From Schistocerca nitens (taxonomy: Eukaryota > Arthropoda > Insecta > Orthoptera > Acrididae): 64,000 nt of DNA. Every line of letters begins with the position of its first letter. Position 1 is the stretch's first letter. Of the stretch, positions 53,856 through 63,803 are shown in pieces. The stretch spans positions 293,411,205-293,475,204 of the forward strand of contig NC_064616.1 in NCBI RefSeq assembly GCF_023898315.1. Direction: 5' to 3'. A program made the translations under genes and the position numbers. A model generated the notes under the pieces. That model was not told the origin of the DNA. It saw nothing but the letters and a program-made list of their open reading frames with translations, and did not search any database.

Positions 53856-54072
53856 GCCCGCATCTCGTGGTTGTGCAGTAGCGTTCTCGCTTCCCACGCC
53901 TGGGTTCCCGGGTTCGATTCCCGGCGGGGTCAGGGATTTTCTCTGCCTCATGATGGCTGGGTGTTGTGTGCTGTCCTTAGGTTAGTTGGGTTTAAGTAGT
54001 TCTAAGCTCTAGGGGACTGATGACCAAAGATGTTAAGTCCCATAGTGCTCATAGCCATTTGAACCATTTGAA
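53856..54072 (+). mobile_element. SINE with type 2 (Gly-like) head, in LINE E endonuclease
   Basis: The head GCCCGCATCTCGTGGTTGTG has A-box- and B-box-like parts (GGTTCGATTCC). After CAGGGATTTTCTCTGCC, the body from TGTGCTGTCCTTAGGTTAG onward is the same as in the type 1 SINEs. The perfect 11-bp duplication TCCAACTAGGA lies at 53845-53855 and 54073-54083. Confidence 0.95.
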
Positions 54073-55597
54073 TCCAACTAGGATCACTAAATCTTCAAGG
54101 ACAGCCATTGATAACATTTTCATAGACAAAGCAAAGGAACAAAATCATATCATAAAACCTGTTATAAATGGACTATCAGATCATGACATGCAGCTCCCTG
54201 TTTTAGATGTAAATTGTAAGCAGATTATCAAGACTGCTAAATCTGAGTACAGGAGAGTAATCAATCAACCAAAAATTGAGTGTTTTAGAAAACTGATCAA
54301 AGATATGAACTGGAAAGATGTTTATAGTGCTCATGACATGAATGAAAAATATAACACATTCATGAACAATGTCAGTACCATGTTTGAGAACTGTTTTCAT
54401 CTAAAAGTTACTCAAGTTAAACAGAAGTCTATAATAAAACCATGGATTACACAAGGAATAAAGATTTCCTGTAAGACAAAAAGGAAAATGTATCTGTCGA
54501 CCAAGAATAGCTCCAATGCTGATGATTTAGCTAAATACAAGGAATACTGTAAAACATTAAAAAAAGTAATTCAGACATCTAAACAAATGCACTACGAGAA
54601 GAAGATAGCAATGTCAGGGAACAAAATAAAAACAATATGGGATATAGTGAAAGAGCAGACTGGTAGAACCAGAAAGGGACAGGAGCAAATAGCACTAAGG
54701 GTAGATGACACATTAGTAACTGATGGGCATAGTGTGGCAAATCTATTTAACAAGTACTTTATAGCCGTTACTGATAGAATGGGACTTTCAGGATCAGTAA
54801 ATAATGCCCTTGAATATCTGAAACTAGCCTTCACAAATAGCTTCAAGTACATGAATATATCACTCACTTCACCAAAAGAAATAACTTCCATAATAAAATC
54901 TTTAAAAACAAAGCATTCTACTGGGTACGATGAAATATCAACAAAGTTAATTAAGGCATGTTCTTGTGAGTTTAGTACAGTTCTAAGTTACTTGTGTAAC
55001 CAGTCAATTATAACTGGGACATTTCCTGACTGGCTAACATATGCAGATGTTAAGCCTCTATACAAGAAAGGGGATAAAGAGATACCATCAAACTACCGAC
55101 CGATTTCACTTTTGCCAGCATTCTCAAAAATTTTAGAAAAAGTAATGTACAGGCAGCTGCTCAATCATCTGACCACAAATAACATATTATCAAGAACACA
55201 GTTTGGATTTCTGAAGGGTTCTGATATCGAGAAGGCTATTTACACGTACAGTGAAAATGTACTTAATTCATTAAATAACAAATTACAAGCAGCAGGTATT
55301 TTCTATGATTTGTCAAAGGCATTTGATTGTGTGAACCACAACATCCCTTTAAGTAAATTAGAATTCTATGGTGTCACGGGCAGTGCTGCAAAATGGTTCA
55401 AGTCATACCTCACTAACAGGAAACAAAGGGTGTCTGTGCAAGGGACTAGTGAATTACGTCATCAGTCATCATCAGAATGGGAAGAAATTACATTTGGTGT
55501 CCCACAAGGATCCATCTTAGGGCCATTGCTTTTTCTTGTGTTCATTAATGGTTCAAATGGCTCTGAGCACTATGGGACTCAACTGCTGTGGTCATAA
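54020..55597 (+). CDS. LINE E endonuclease end and reverse transcriptase, long open frame
   Basis: The frame has 525 codons. The first 18 codons and the ATG come from the type 2 SINE, and LINE coding starts at about 54073 with TRITKSSRTAIDNIFIDKAK and GLSDHDMQL (endonuclease end). The RT then has TGYDEISTKLIK, NYRPISLLPAFSK, TQFGFLKGSDIEKAI, FYDLSKAFDCVNH (catalytic Asp present) and FGVPQGSILGPLLFLVFIN. The last codons are SINE sequence again. It would be a truncated RT without the FADD box, so not functional. The enzyme would normally copy LINE RNA at a nicked target. Confidence 0.82.
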   Translation: MTKDVKSHSAHSHLNHLNPTRITKSSRTAIDNIFIDKAKEQNHIIKPVINGLSDHDMQLPVLDVNCKQIIKTAKSEYRRVINQPKIECFRKLIKDMNWKDVYSAHDMNEKYNTFMNNVSTMFENCFHLKVTQVKQKSIIKPWITQGIKISCKTKRKMYLSTKNSSNADDLAKYKEYCKTLKKVIQTSKQMHYEKKIAMSGNKIKTIWDIVKEQTGRTRKGQEQIALRVDDTLVTDGHSVANLFNKYFIAVTDRMGLSGSVNNALEYLKLAFTNSFKYMNISLTSPKEITSIIKSLKTKHSTGYDEISTKLIKACSCEFSTVLSYLCNQSIITGTFPDWLTYADVKPLYKKGDKEIPSNYRPISLLPAFSKILEKVMYRQLLNHLTTNNILSRTQFGFLKGSDIEKAIYTYSENVLNSLNNKLQAAGIFYDLSKAFDCVNHNIPLSKLEFYGVTGSAAKWFKSYLTNRKQRVSVQGTSELRHQSSSEWEEITFGVPQGSILGPLLFLVFINGSNGSEHYGTQLLWS

Positions 55598-55760
55598 GTC
55601 CCCTAGAACTTAGAACTACTTAAACCTAACTAACCTAAGGACAGCACATAACACCCAGCCATCACGAGGCAGAGAAAATCCCTGACCCCGCCGGGAATCG
55701 AACCCGGGAACACGGACGTGGGAAGCGAGAACGCTATCGCATGACCACGAGATGCGGGCT
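55551..55760 (-). mobile_element. SINE with type 2 head (minus), in LINE E reverse transcriptase
   Basis: Reverse copy with tail GGTTCAAATGGCTCTGAGCA, reverse B box GGAATCGAACC and head GACCACGAGATGCGGGC. The perfect 11-bp duplication GTTCATTAATG lies at 55540-55550 and 55761-55771. The insertion lies between motif B and the FADD box of LINE E. Confidence 0.95.
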
Positions 55761-56463
55761 GTTCATTAATGATCTCTCATCAGTTACACTGCCAGAAGCA
55801 GAGTTCGTTTTGTTTGCAGATGGCATAAGTATCGCAATAAATAGTATGTCAAGTGTAGTTCTAGAAAGATCTGCTAATGATATTTTCATGGATATTAATA
55901 AATGGTTTAAAGCCAACTCACTGACATTAAACTTCGAAAAGACTCACTATATGCAATTCAGAACCTGTAGGAGGTTTCCACCCAGCATGTGCATAAAATA
56001 CGAAGAAGAGCAGATAGAAGAGGTTGACAGTCTTAAATTCCTGGTATTACAACTTGATAAGAAATTCAGTTGGGAAGAGCACACCACAGAACTGCAGAAA
56101 CGCCTTAACAAATCTGTATTTGCAATTCGAGTGTTAGCAGACATAGGCGACATAAAAATGAAAAAGCTTGCATACTTTGCCTACTTTCATTCCATAATGT
56201 CATATGGTATAATATTTTGGGGTAACTCTTCAAATCAAACAAAAGTTTTCAGAGTCCAAAAGCGTGTAATACGTATTATTTGTGGAGTAAATTCACGGAC
56301 GTCCTGTAGAAACCTCTTCACAGAACTGGGTATACTATCTACTGCCTCTCAGTATATTTACTCATTAATGAAATTCGTCCTAAATAATATATCTCTTTTT
56401 CCAACAAACAGCTCAGTTCATACATACAATACCAGGAAAAAAATGATCTGCACAAGGACTTAA
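55761..56463 (+). pseudogene. LINE E reverse transcriptase, C-terminal part
   Basis: Resumes with FINDLSSVTLPEAEFVLFAD then GISIAI. The conserved FADD box reads FADG, so the second catalytic Asp is lost. The thumb follows: NKWFKANSLTLNFEKTHYMQ, LDKKFSWEEHTTELQKRLNK and GIIFWGNSSNQTKVFRVQKR. The stop at 56463 seems premature, since coding-like sequence (QFKRSLKD) runs to about 56590. Confidence 0.85.
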
Positions 56464-56942
56464 AAGCACTTACTTTAGTTCAAAAAGGGGTCCACTACTC
56501 AGGAACACACATCTTCAATAATTTGCCAGTAAACATAAAAAATTTAGTTACAAATAAAGATCAGTTTAAAAGGAGCCTGAAAGACTAACTAGTGGCCAAC
56601 TCCTTCTACTCCATTGACGAATTGTTTAATAGGAAAAAATGATGTGTTGTATATATTCATACTATAAGTATCGTTATTTCAACTTAAAAAAAAAAAAATA
56701 AAATAAATTGACAGGTTCCACATCCACGAGGATCTCCTCAGCACGGATCTATGGAACGAAAAACTAATCTAATCTAATCTAATCTAATAAACCCAGAAAC
56801 TGGACGGTAGCTGACTGGACGCGTATACTATGGTTCAAAGAGTAGCGATTTTTCATTTGAAAACATGAAGCAAGGTGGCAAATGCACCGACGGCACAATG
56901 AATTGTTTAACCCACAGTGTTTGAAGGGCGTAGATCAGGGTG

Positions 56943-56999
56943 AAGGTGGTTCCAGGGTGGTTCCAGGGTGGTTCCGGGGTGGTTCCGGGGTGTTTCTGG
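56943..56999 (+). repeat. 11-bp minisatellite, five units
   Basis: The tandem unit GGTGGTTCC(A/G)G occurs about five times, the last diverged (GGTGTTTCTGG). It is G-rich. The surrounding 56800-57100 has no recognised coding. Confidence 0.75.
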
Positions 57000-57119
57000 T
57001 TTTTTTGTCCTCCCATGATTTTGTTCCCATTCAGTCAACTTACCGTGATTACGAACCAGGCCAATTATAACAACTTTTTTTTTTTTAAAAAAAAGTAAGT
57101 GCTGCCGTTTTACGCGCTA

Positions 57120-57342
57120 TCTGTGGAAATAGTAGTTCAGGCTGGAGGCTGTTCTGTGTTGTTTTGGGGGCCATTTTCGTAGCATGACTTGGGAGACTTA
57201 TTTAGGTTGTCGTGGACTCGGACGTTTGTCTCAAAAATTTCGGTCACCAACTGCAGTCCTTTCTTCTGCATCCTCATGATGATTATGTTGTGGATACTCC
57301 CACCTTCCAAGATGACAACAACCCTGTTCATAGGGCTCTACA
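57120..57342 (+). mobile_element. Tc1-like transposase fragment
   Basis: The plus strand has VQAGGCSVLFWGPFS then a HDLGDLFRLSWTRT-like stretch, matching the GGGSVMVWGxxSWxxxGPL region. Near the end, FQDDNNPVHRA stands where FQQDNATPHR is usual (second Asp). It is cut at about 57342 by the 3' end of a family D LINE. Confidence 0.65.
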
Positions 57343-58150
57343 TCTATATCTCCATATATACTCCGCTAGCCACGAAGCGGTGTGTGGCGGAGGGCACAAT
57401 TCGCGCCAAAATCATATTTATTCCCCCTCCGTTCTACTCTCGGATCGCGCGAGCGAGAAACGACTGTCTGAACGCCTCAGTACGAGCTCTTATTTCCCTT
57501 ATCTTTGAATGATGATCATTACGCGATTTGAAAGTTGGTGGTAATAATATGTGCTCTACATCCTCGGCGAAGATTGGATTTCGGAATTCTGTTTAGAGCG
57601 TCGTCTATCTGCAAGTGTGTCCCACTTCAAACTTTCTATGAGATTTTTAATGCTCTCGCGATGGCTAACTGTACCAGTCACGAATCTTGCCGCTCATCTT
57701 TGGACCTTCTCAATCTCTTAAATCAGACCCAACTGGTAAGGGTCCCATACACATGAACTACACCAAGAATTTATTTTCTGAAAATCCTGATTGATTTGTT
57801 CACACAACTTTCGTGTGATTCTGCTTTCCTGTGGACTACAGCATCATCGGCAAACAGTCTAAGGCCGCTGTCAATACCATCAACCAGATCGTTTGTGTAA
57901 ATCGTAAAAAGCAGAGGACCTACTACGCTGCCGTGGGGCACACCTGATGTTACTCTTGTTTCTGTTGAAGTTACCCCGTTCAGGACGACATACTGCTCCC
58001 TGTCTGTTAGAAAACTTTCTATCCAACCGCATATGTCATTGGATAGACCATAAGCGTGCACTTTTTGTAGCTCCACACTTACATTCCTGGCTCGACCGAC
58101 ACTCAGTCACCATATCCCACCTCGACTTGTCCTCTAAACCAGCCGATCTT
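57343..58150 (-). mobile_element. LINE family D fragment F1, 5' truncated
   Basis: Read 58150 to 57343. RT coding 58076-57771 gives MELQKVHAYGLSNDICGWIE, then GVPHGSVVGPLLFTIYTNDL and LFADDAVVHR with the FADD box intact. A decayed thumb follows. The terminal 3' UTR is present to ATATAGATGTAG (plus-strand CTACATCTATAT at 57340-57351). Confidence 0.72.
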
Positions 58151-58194
58151 AATCTCTTGAAAAATGTCTGGTATAATTTTGAACAGAGTATGAA

Positions 58195-59165
58195 GTGTAG
58201 CAGTCAACATCTTCCATCTATCTACCAGCTACATACATACACTGTAAGCCACCATATGGTGCATGTCGGAAGGTACTTTGTACCACCATTTGTCATTTCC
58301 TTTATTGTTCCGGTCACAAATAGAGCGAGGGAAAAACGACTGTTTTCAAGCTTCTTCGAGGTACTTACACGAAAGGCACGTTGGAGGCAATAGAATCGTT
58401 CTCAAGTCAACTTTAAATGCCGTTTCTCTAAATTCTCTCAACAGTGTCTCTCAAAAAGAAAGTCGTCTTCGCTCCAGAGATTCCCACTTGAGTTCACGAA
58501 GCATCTCAATAACGCTCGTGTGTTGATTAAACGTATCAGTAACAAGTCTAGCATGCCGCCTCTCAATTGCTACGATGTCTTCATTTAATCCGACACTGTC
58601 CTATGCACGGTTACATTTACAGGTGAACCACACTTTCCTAAAACTTTATCAATAAACAGAAGTCGACCATTCGCCTTCTCTAATACCGCACTCACGTGCT
58701 CGTCCCATTTCATACCGCTGCCTAGATATTTAATCAACGTGACTGTGTCTAGCAGCATACCACTAGTACTGTTTTAGAACATTACGGGATTGGTTTTCCT
58801 ACTCATCTGCGAACACTTACATTTTTCTACATTAAGAGCAAGCTGCCATTCATCAGACCAACTACAAATTGTGTCTAAGTCCCTTGTATCCTGCTCCAGA
58901 CACTCAAGAAGCACACATTCCCGTATACCACAGCGTCATTACAAACAGGCACAGATAGCTGCTCATCCTGTCAATCAGATCATTTATGAACATAGAGAAT
59001 AAGAACGGTCCTATCACTCTTCCCTGAGGCACTCCTGACGATACCCTTGTTTCCAATGAACATTCGCCGTCGAGGATAACGTACTGGGTTCTGTTACTTA
59101 AAAAAGTCTTCGAGCCACTCACATATACGGGAACCTGTTCCGTATGCCTGTAACTTCGTTAACAG
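58195..59165 (-). mobile_element. LINE family D fragment F2, 5' truncated
   Basis: Read 59165 to 58195. RT coding has GSKTFLSNRTQYVILDGECS and GVPQGRVIGPFLFSMFINDL, then a frameshifted palm and thumb (EWQLALNVEKCKCSQMS, KANGRLLFIDKVLGK). The 3' UTR has GGAAATGACAAATGGTGGT. It lies head to tail with F1, with only about 45 bp between them. Confidence 0.7.
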
Positions 59166-59289
59166 TCTGCAGCGGGACACTGTGTTAGGCGCTTTCTGGA
59201 GAGCTCGATGGGATCTAATCATTAATGAGTTTCTTCAGCTGGATAAGGCATAACTGAAAAACAATGGGGACTTTATCACTGAATTGAGG

Positions 59290-59560
59290 CCACTGTCAAG
59301 GCTAGAGGAGTTGTTACGCGGTATTAGCGTCATGTCTCCTGGAGCTGACAAATTTTTTTGTCTGGTATGGTCACTTAAGCCACAGTGTCTGCATTACTGG
59401 CAACACGCCTTGATCGACTGGAACAACAGTTGGAAGTAGAGTGGTATAATATCTCCCAAGATGATATCTGACACTGATCTTCTCTATCCATGATTGTAGG
59501 TCTGCATTGTACGAAGAGAAGGCTTGAAGTAACTTTTGTCTCCAGGTGTATGAGCGTGTT
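59290..59560 (+). mobile_element. Tc1-like transposase C-terminal fragment
   Basis: The plus strand reads LDRLEQQLEVEWYNISQDDI (59395-59455), then a SMIVGLHCTKRR-like end. This resembles the WxxIPQDxIRxLIxSMxxRV block at the C-terminus of Tc1 transposases. The rest is missing. Confidence 0.4.
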
Positions 59561-59571
59561 ATTTGAATGAT

Positions 59572-60250
59572 ATACACCGCCCTTCCAAAAGATCTGAGAC
59601 CGATTTTATTCTTAGCGTATAAGCTACGTCAGCGCAGTAACTATGATGGCAGCTTCAACTAACAACTGTAAACAGCGTATGTGCATTCGACCAGTCGGTA
59701 GTGAGCAGGCAGTGTTAAGTAGTCTACATGTGGCTATAGTGTGTCAACTTCGTTGTTTGACAAATCGCAATGGAACAACATCTTTAAATTAAGTGTTCAA
59801 AACAATTTCCAGAATGTTTTGAAGAAGAGAAACGTGTGCGTCAAGTTTGTCCTGCATAACTTGACTCCCGAACAAAAACGCCACGTGGACGCCTGCAGCG
59901 ACTTGATTGAAATGCAAGACGTGGAAAAATCTTTCCTGAAAAAATTCATCACAGATGACGATACTTGATGTTATCAATACCTGAAGGGTCAACGATTTGA
60001 CAACGTAACCGACATTCACGCCGATGTGACGCATGATTTGAACAACATCCCAAAGAAGGACTTTTCTGGCAGTTTCACAGGGTTGTGCGAACGTTCTGTC
60101 CATTTTATTCAAGTGGACGGTAATTATGTAGAACACTTGAAGCATTGAACCACCATCTCATCTTTTCTTTATCATTTCTTATTAATCCATCCTCGAAACG
60201 TTCTGGGCTGAGATGGTCCAGTGCCCAACGAATGTAATATGTGGCTGAAA
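59572..60250 (+). mobile_element. Mariner-like element with internal deletion
   Basis: The left end is CACCGCCCTTCCAAAAGATC preceded by TA (59574-59575). A frame starting at 59741 has KKRNVCVKFVLHNLTPEQKR then SFLKKFITDDDT, the region just before and at the first catalytic Asp. After a stop it jumps to a C-terminus with LKGQRFDNVTDIHADVTHDL, DGNYVEHLKH, so the catalytic core is deleted. The right TIR was not clear. Confidence 0.65.
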
Positions 60251-60259
60251 CTGATTCAT

Positions 60260-61485
60260 TCGAGCCCATTGTCTCAGGGATTTCGTTTTAATTTTCCACT
60301 AGCGCTTCTGAATTTCCCCAGGAGCGTACGATTTCGTAAGACACATAAGGACTGGCCAACACAAATTGTTACCAGGTTGGGGTCAAATCCTCTTTAGACT
60401 AAAGTTTCCCAAACTGATGTTACGCGATGTTCCGTAGGATGTGATTAAGTATGTAATATCTCTTTATATTCTACTAATTATCCCTGCACAATTCTATGAG
60501 TGAATTACGTTTCCTACTTGACCATCTATATAATCGCAGAATCGATGCGCAGAGTAGTACAGTACTATTAATATTCCATGAGCGCATAATTACTCTTTGT
60601 AATATTCTCTCTGGTGCGTTGAGAGGACATCTAGGATCTTCTCCTTGCTGAATAGCCGCATTGAATAATTGTAATTTTGCCATCGAGATTACTGGAAGAA
60701 AGAGATTGAAAATATATTCTACTCAAGAAAGTATATACTGAGCATTTACATCAAAGGTGTGCAAGGAATTTCATTATATATGTATTCTCTAATTGGAAAT
60801 TTGCACGGAGGTGTCTTTTCGATTGGGAATCGGAAGATAACTTCCGATGAATTGGAAACGAACCTGCAATTATTAGATCCAAGAGCTCCATTATTTCATC
60901 GGATAATTAAACTCTATCAAAGCCCACTTTCCGCTCGATCTGAGGTTTCCCGACTGACTACACAACGCAAGAAAACCAAGACATTTTATTTACACAGGAT
61001 TGCAGATCGCTTCGAATCATCGAGACTGCGGACAAGGAGAGTCATCGTCCGATTCTGATTAAACAAGTAAAGCTTCATTATAACTTTCTTGAGTGACTGT
61101 GATGACTGTGATATGGCTGCTTATGAATGAGATAATTAATAAAATACTAATAACTAACTTTCCTCCTCACCAGCAATCAGTATAAACACAATATTAATTA
61201 AAATTATAAGTATTCCGCGAAAAACTGTAAACAATATGGCGTATTTTCGACATTATGACGTAATAATTGCTTCTTTTTTAAATTTTATTGTGATTTCTGT
61301 GTCATTAGTTGTGATTTAAAATTGAAGTCAATACTGAATAAAACAAAATTTTCTCAATTTTTAAGATTTTATTAACCTTCAGGTTAAACAAAGTGTTCAT
61401 CAAAGTATCAGGATTCTCAAAGTATTCCACCAGAGGAAAATTTAGGGAATCCCTGCTCTGCCAGGTAGGCTGTGTTTAGTATCCT
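60260..61485. other. Unrecognised AT-rich stretch
   Basis: The only sizeable frame (plus 60759-61058, with SIGNRKITSDELETNLQLLD) has no domain that I recognise and no clear splice context. No termini were seen. Confidence 0.35.
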
Positions 61486-61490
61486 AAGTA

Positions 61491-61660
61491 CCGGGCGCAC
61501 GGGGCTCCCCCCTTCGGAGGTGCGAGTCCTCCCTCGGGCATGGGTGTGTGTATTGCCCTTAGCATAAGTTAGGTTAAGTTAGATTAATTAGTGTGTAAGC
61601 CCTGGGACCGATGACCTCAGCAGTTTGGTCCCATAGTCCTTACCACAAATATTCCTTTTT
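61491..61660 (+). mobile_element. SINE with type 3 head
   Basis: The B-box-like GGTGCGAGTCC (61519-61529) is followed by CTCGGGCATGGGTGTGTGTA, the body with GGGACCGATGACCTCAGCAG, and the end CTTACCACAAATATTCC. It matches the 35462 copy. The A box is eroded. Confidence 0.75.
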
Positions 61661-61674
61661 TTCCCTAGGTATTT

Positions 61675-61932
61675 ATGCAGCCCGCTATCTGTCAGTGTAA
61701 AGCGAATACACGGACTGGGGCTGCTGGACGCTTATTATGTGGAGCAGGACGCAAATTACCTCGCAGTTTAGCGTCCTCAGGCACTCGACACTTGTATGTG
61801 GAACAAGACGGTGAACTGGCCAGTTTTGAAGAGGGAAGCGATGTCTACAAATACATAGTTAGTGCCCTGTGGGATGTCAAATTTAGAGGAACTTTCCGAT
61901 ATTTTGATGGACCGATTTCCACATTTTGTTAA
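61675..61932 (+). other. Unidentified 85-codon ORF
   Basis: The frame includes GTRHLYVEQDGELASFEEGS then DVYKYIVSALWDV, which looks coding-like in composition. I recognise no domain. It has no visible splice sites and lies between a SINE and an R1-like relic. It may be an unrecognised transposon fragment. Confidence 0.2.
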
Positions 61933-62129
61933 GAAATCCGACATGGGTGTCTGTATACTACAAAAGAGGTTCAAAATTTTGAGCTACAGCTTCATCCGGG
62001 CCCTGAGGACTGACATTCTGTCGCGCTGACCACTCAGCTACAGGGGGTGGACACCTCCAGATTACATTCGTAATGAAACACTGAAACTCACTACCACCAG
62101 GAAGAATCCCTCTAGTCTGGGATTCTGGA

Positions 62130-63120
62130 CAAGTTGTAACAATTCAGAAGGATATAGTGATTACAAAGAGCTACAAAGCAATCTGTCTTCTTAGCACCTT
62201 GGGTAAAGTTCAAGAGCACTTGCTGTGCAGTAGACTACAGTCCCGCAGGGAGCTACATGACCTCAGCCAGAGCCATTTCGGCTTTAGAAAGGGCAGATCC
62301 AACGACGTGGCAATTAACTGTGCTGTCAGCATTGTGGACAACTGTAATAGCAAGTACGATACTGCAGTGCCTGCATTATTCTGATGACTATATACTGCAG
62401 TGACCACAGCCGTTACAAAACACATCAGATGAATTCGCAGTTGCGAATAATGACTACCATCAGCTGTAGAATGGAATGACGACAATGAAAATTTGTGGCG
62501 GACCAGGACACGAATCCGGATTTCCCGCTTATCGCGAGCAGTTGTGTTACCATTTGGCTATCCGTGCACATCTCACGGCCAGACCCAAACTTCCATATGT
62601 CGCCAACCATACGTCTATGGTCCGGCACAAATTTTTCATTGTCGTCATTCCATTCTACAGCTGATGGTAGTCATTATTCGCAATTGCGAATTCATCTGAT
62701 AGTAGCAATTATATCGTAGAGATCGTGGTTGACATTGTGGGTGCAATTGATAGTCTGTGGTGACAGGCAACGTTTGTAACAGACCTTCCTAGATTATTGG
62801 AAAGGGCGCAGTGTAGCGTGGGGCGCAACATCCAATAAAGTGAAGAGGCGAGTCATTAAGGGCTGTCCACAGAGAAAAAATTTTCCGGGACCTTACCCTT
62901 GAGCCATTTCTAACATCTCGGAATGAGGTGTCAGAAATATTAGGCTATGCTGATGAGATGCTGGTTGTAGTTGCAGAATACTCAAGAGCAAGACTGGAAA
63001 GGAAAGCATGTGGTGTGCTTGCACAGGTTGAAATGTCGCTAATGGATTTGGTACTCAGGTGACATCCAACGCCAAGCTCACATTCGAAGCAACTGAGTTC
63101 TCCTGGTAAACCAATTCTTA
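62130..63120 (+). mobile_element. R1-like LINE reverse-transcriptase relic, split by a fold-back element
   Basis: The first part has YKAICLLSTLGKVQEHLLCS and LSQSHFGFRKGRSNDVAINC (62160-62340), typical of R1-clade RT. After the fold-back element the palm resumes around 62730-63060: GYADEMLVVVAEYSRARLER then KACGVLAQ. The catalytic YADD box reads YADE. Frames are broken and both ends are truncated. Confidence 0.65.
62424..62700. repeat. Fold-back element with tRNA-like loop, inside the R1-like relic
   Basis: The arms 62424-62497 and 62626-62700 are nearly perfect reverse complements (GAATTCGCAGTTGCGAATAA / TTATTCGCAATTGCGAATTC). The 128-bp loop contains ACACGAATCCGGATTTCCC and a further tRNA-like segment that could be a reversed pol III head. 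The arms give matching ORF tails on both strands, with no real gene. Confidence 0.85.
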
Positions 63121-63194
63121 CTGCTTCTCTGCTGAGAAGACGGTACTCTCTGCCTATATTTATATTACAGGTTTTCCTCTTGTGACACTCTAGT

Positions 63195-63425
63195 CGTCAA
63201 TTCCGCATTACATAAGGATATCCCCGAGGGAAATGGGACCTACAGTTTAACTTGGAATCCGAACCACTCGTCGTTTCTGGCAATACTTCACGTCCCTGAG
63301 AGGCGAATGCTAGGTTAAACCGTAAACTGAAAAATCCGTGGTCCAACTGGGATTCGATCATGCGAGCTCTCGTTTTCCAGGAACGCACTTTCCCTTTAGA
63401 CCATCTGCGCCGAAGGCTTGTTTGT
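63195..63425 (-). mobile_element. tRNA-like SINE or tRNA-derived repeat, another head
   Basis: On the minus strand CGGCGCAGATGGTCTAAAGG (A-box-like) is followed at about 55 bp by ATGATCGAATCCCAGTTGG (B-box-like), then a tail to about 63195. The extra spacing and mismatches argue against a functional tRNA gene. Confidence 0.5.
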
Positions 63426-63440
63426 TGTCTGCATATAATA

Positions 63441-63803
63441 AATGTATGACTTTACAGATATTGCAGCGAGCTGTTGTTCTTGCAGTGTGTTGCACTGGTT
63501 AGGGTCGCTGACTGGCGTGCTGTGGGCTGCCAGTTCAAACTATCTATTATTTAGTATTTATCGTTTCTGGGTGGTGCTCGAAATATCTGATGTTTCTAAT
63601 GTTTGTATTCTTGTGAATATTCGATGTTTGTATAAATGCCAGATATCTGGAATACGGGATGCTTGTATAAATAGCTGTACTCTCCGTCGAGGAAGTTAGT
63701 TCTGTTCTGGCTGTATGTTGGTGCTCGTAATAAACTTGCTTTCAGTCCTAAGTGTTATATTTCTTTAATGAACCGGCTTTCGTGTATGGACTGTGTGATT
63801 ACA
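63441..63803 (+). mobile_element. Possible 5' LTR of a retrotransposon cut by window end
   Basis: The sequence from TGTATGACTTTAC to GTGATTACA has an LTR-like promoter and polyadenylation layout: TATAAATAG at about 63673 and AATAAA at about 63731, within 60 bp of each other. Downstream a frame-like stretch (YLASLILQAVREEIQHFMAA) resembles a gag start and runs off the window. The second LTR is outside, and the primer-binding site is ambiguous. Confidence 0.35.

Larger units (their letters stand above)
53690..56790 (+). mobile_element. LINE E: CR1/Jockey-like element with (TAATC)n tail, split by two SINEs
   Basis: The endonuclease piece ILIAGDFNTDF (about 53735) and NLTHTVNFPTRI/TKSSRTAIDNIFID is split by the SINE at 53856. 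GLSDHDMQL follows. The RT (54020-55550 and 55760-56463) has NYRPISLLPAFSKILEKVMY, QFGFLKGSD, YDLSKAFDCVNH, FGVPQGSILGPLLFLVFIN and, after the second SINE, VLFADGISIAI. The C-terminus RRFPPSMCIKYEEEQIEEVD and beyond extends to 56463. The 3' end has CCACGAGGATCTCCTCAGCA and four to five TAATC units (about 56765-56789). Most of the frame is open, so it is young compared with LINE D. Confidence 0.88.
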
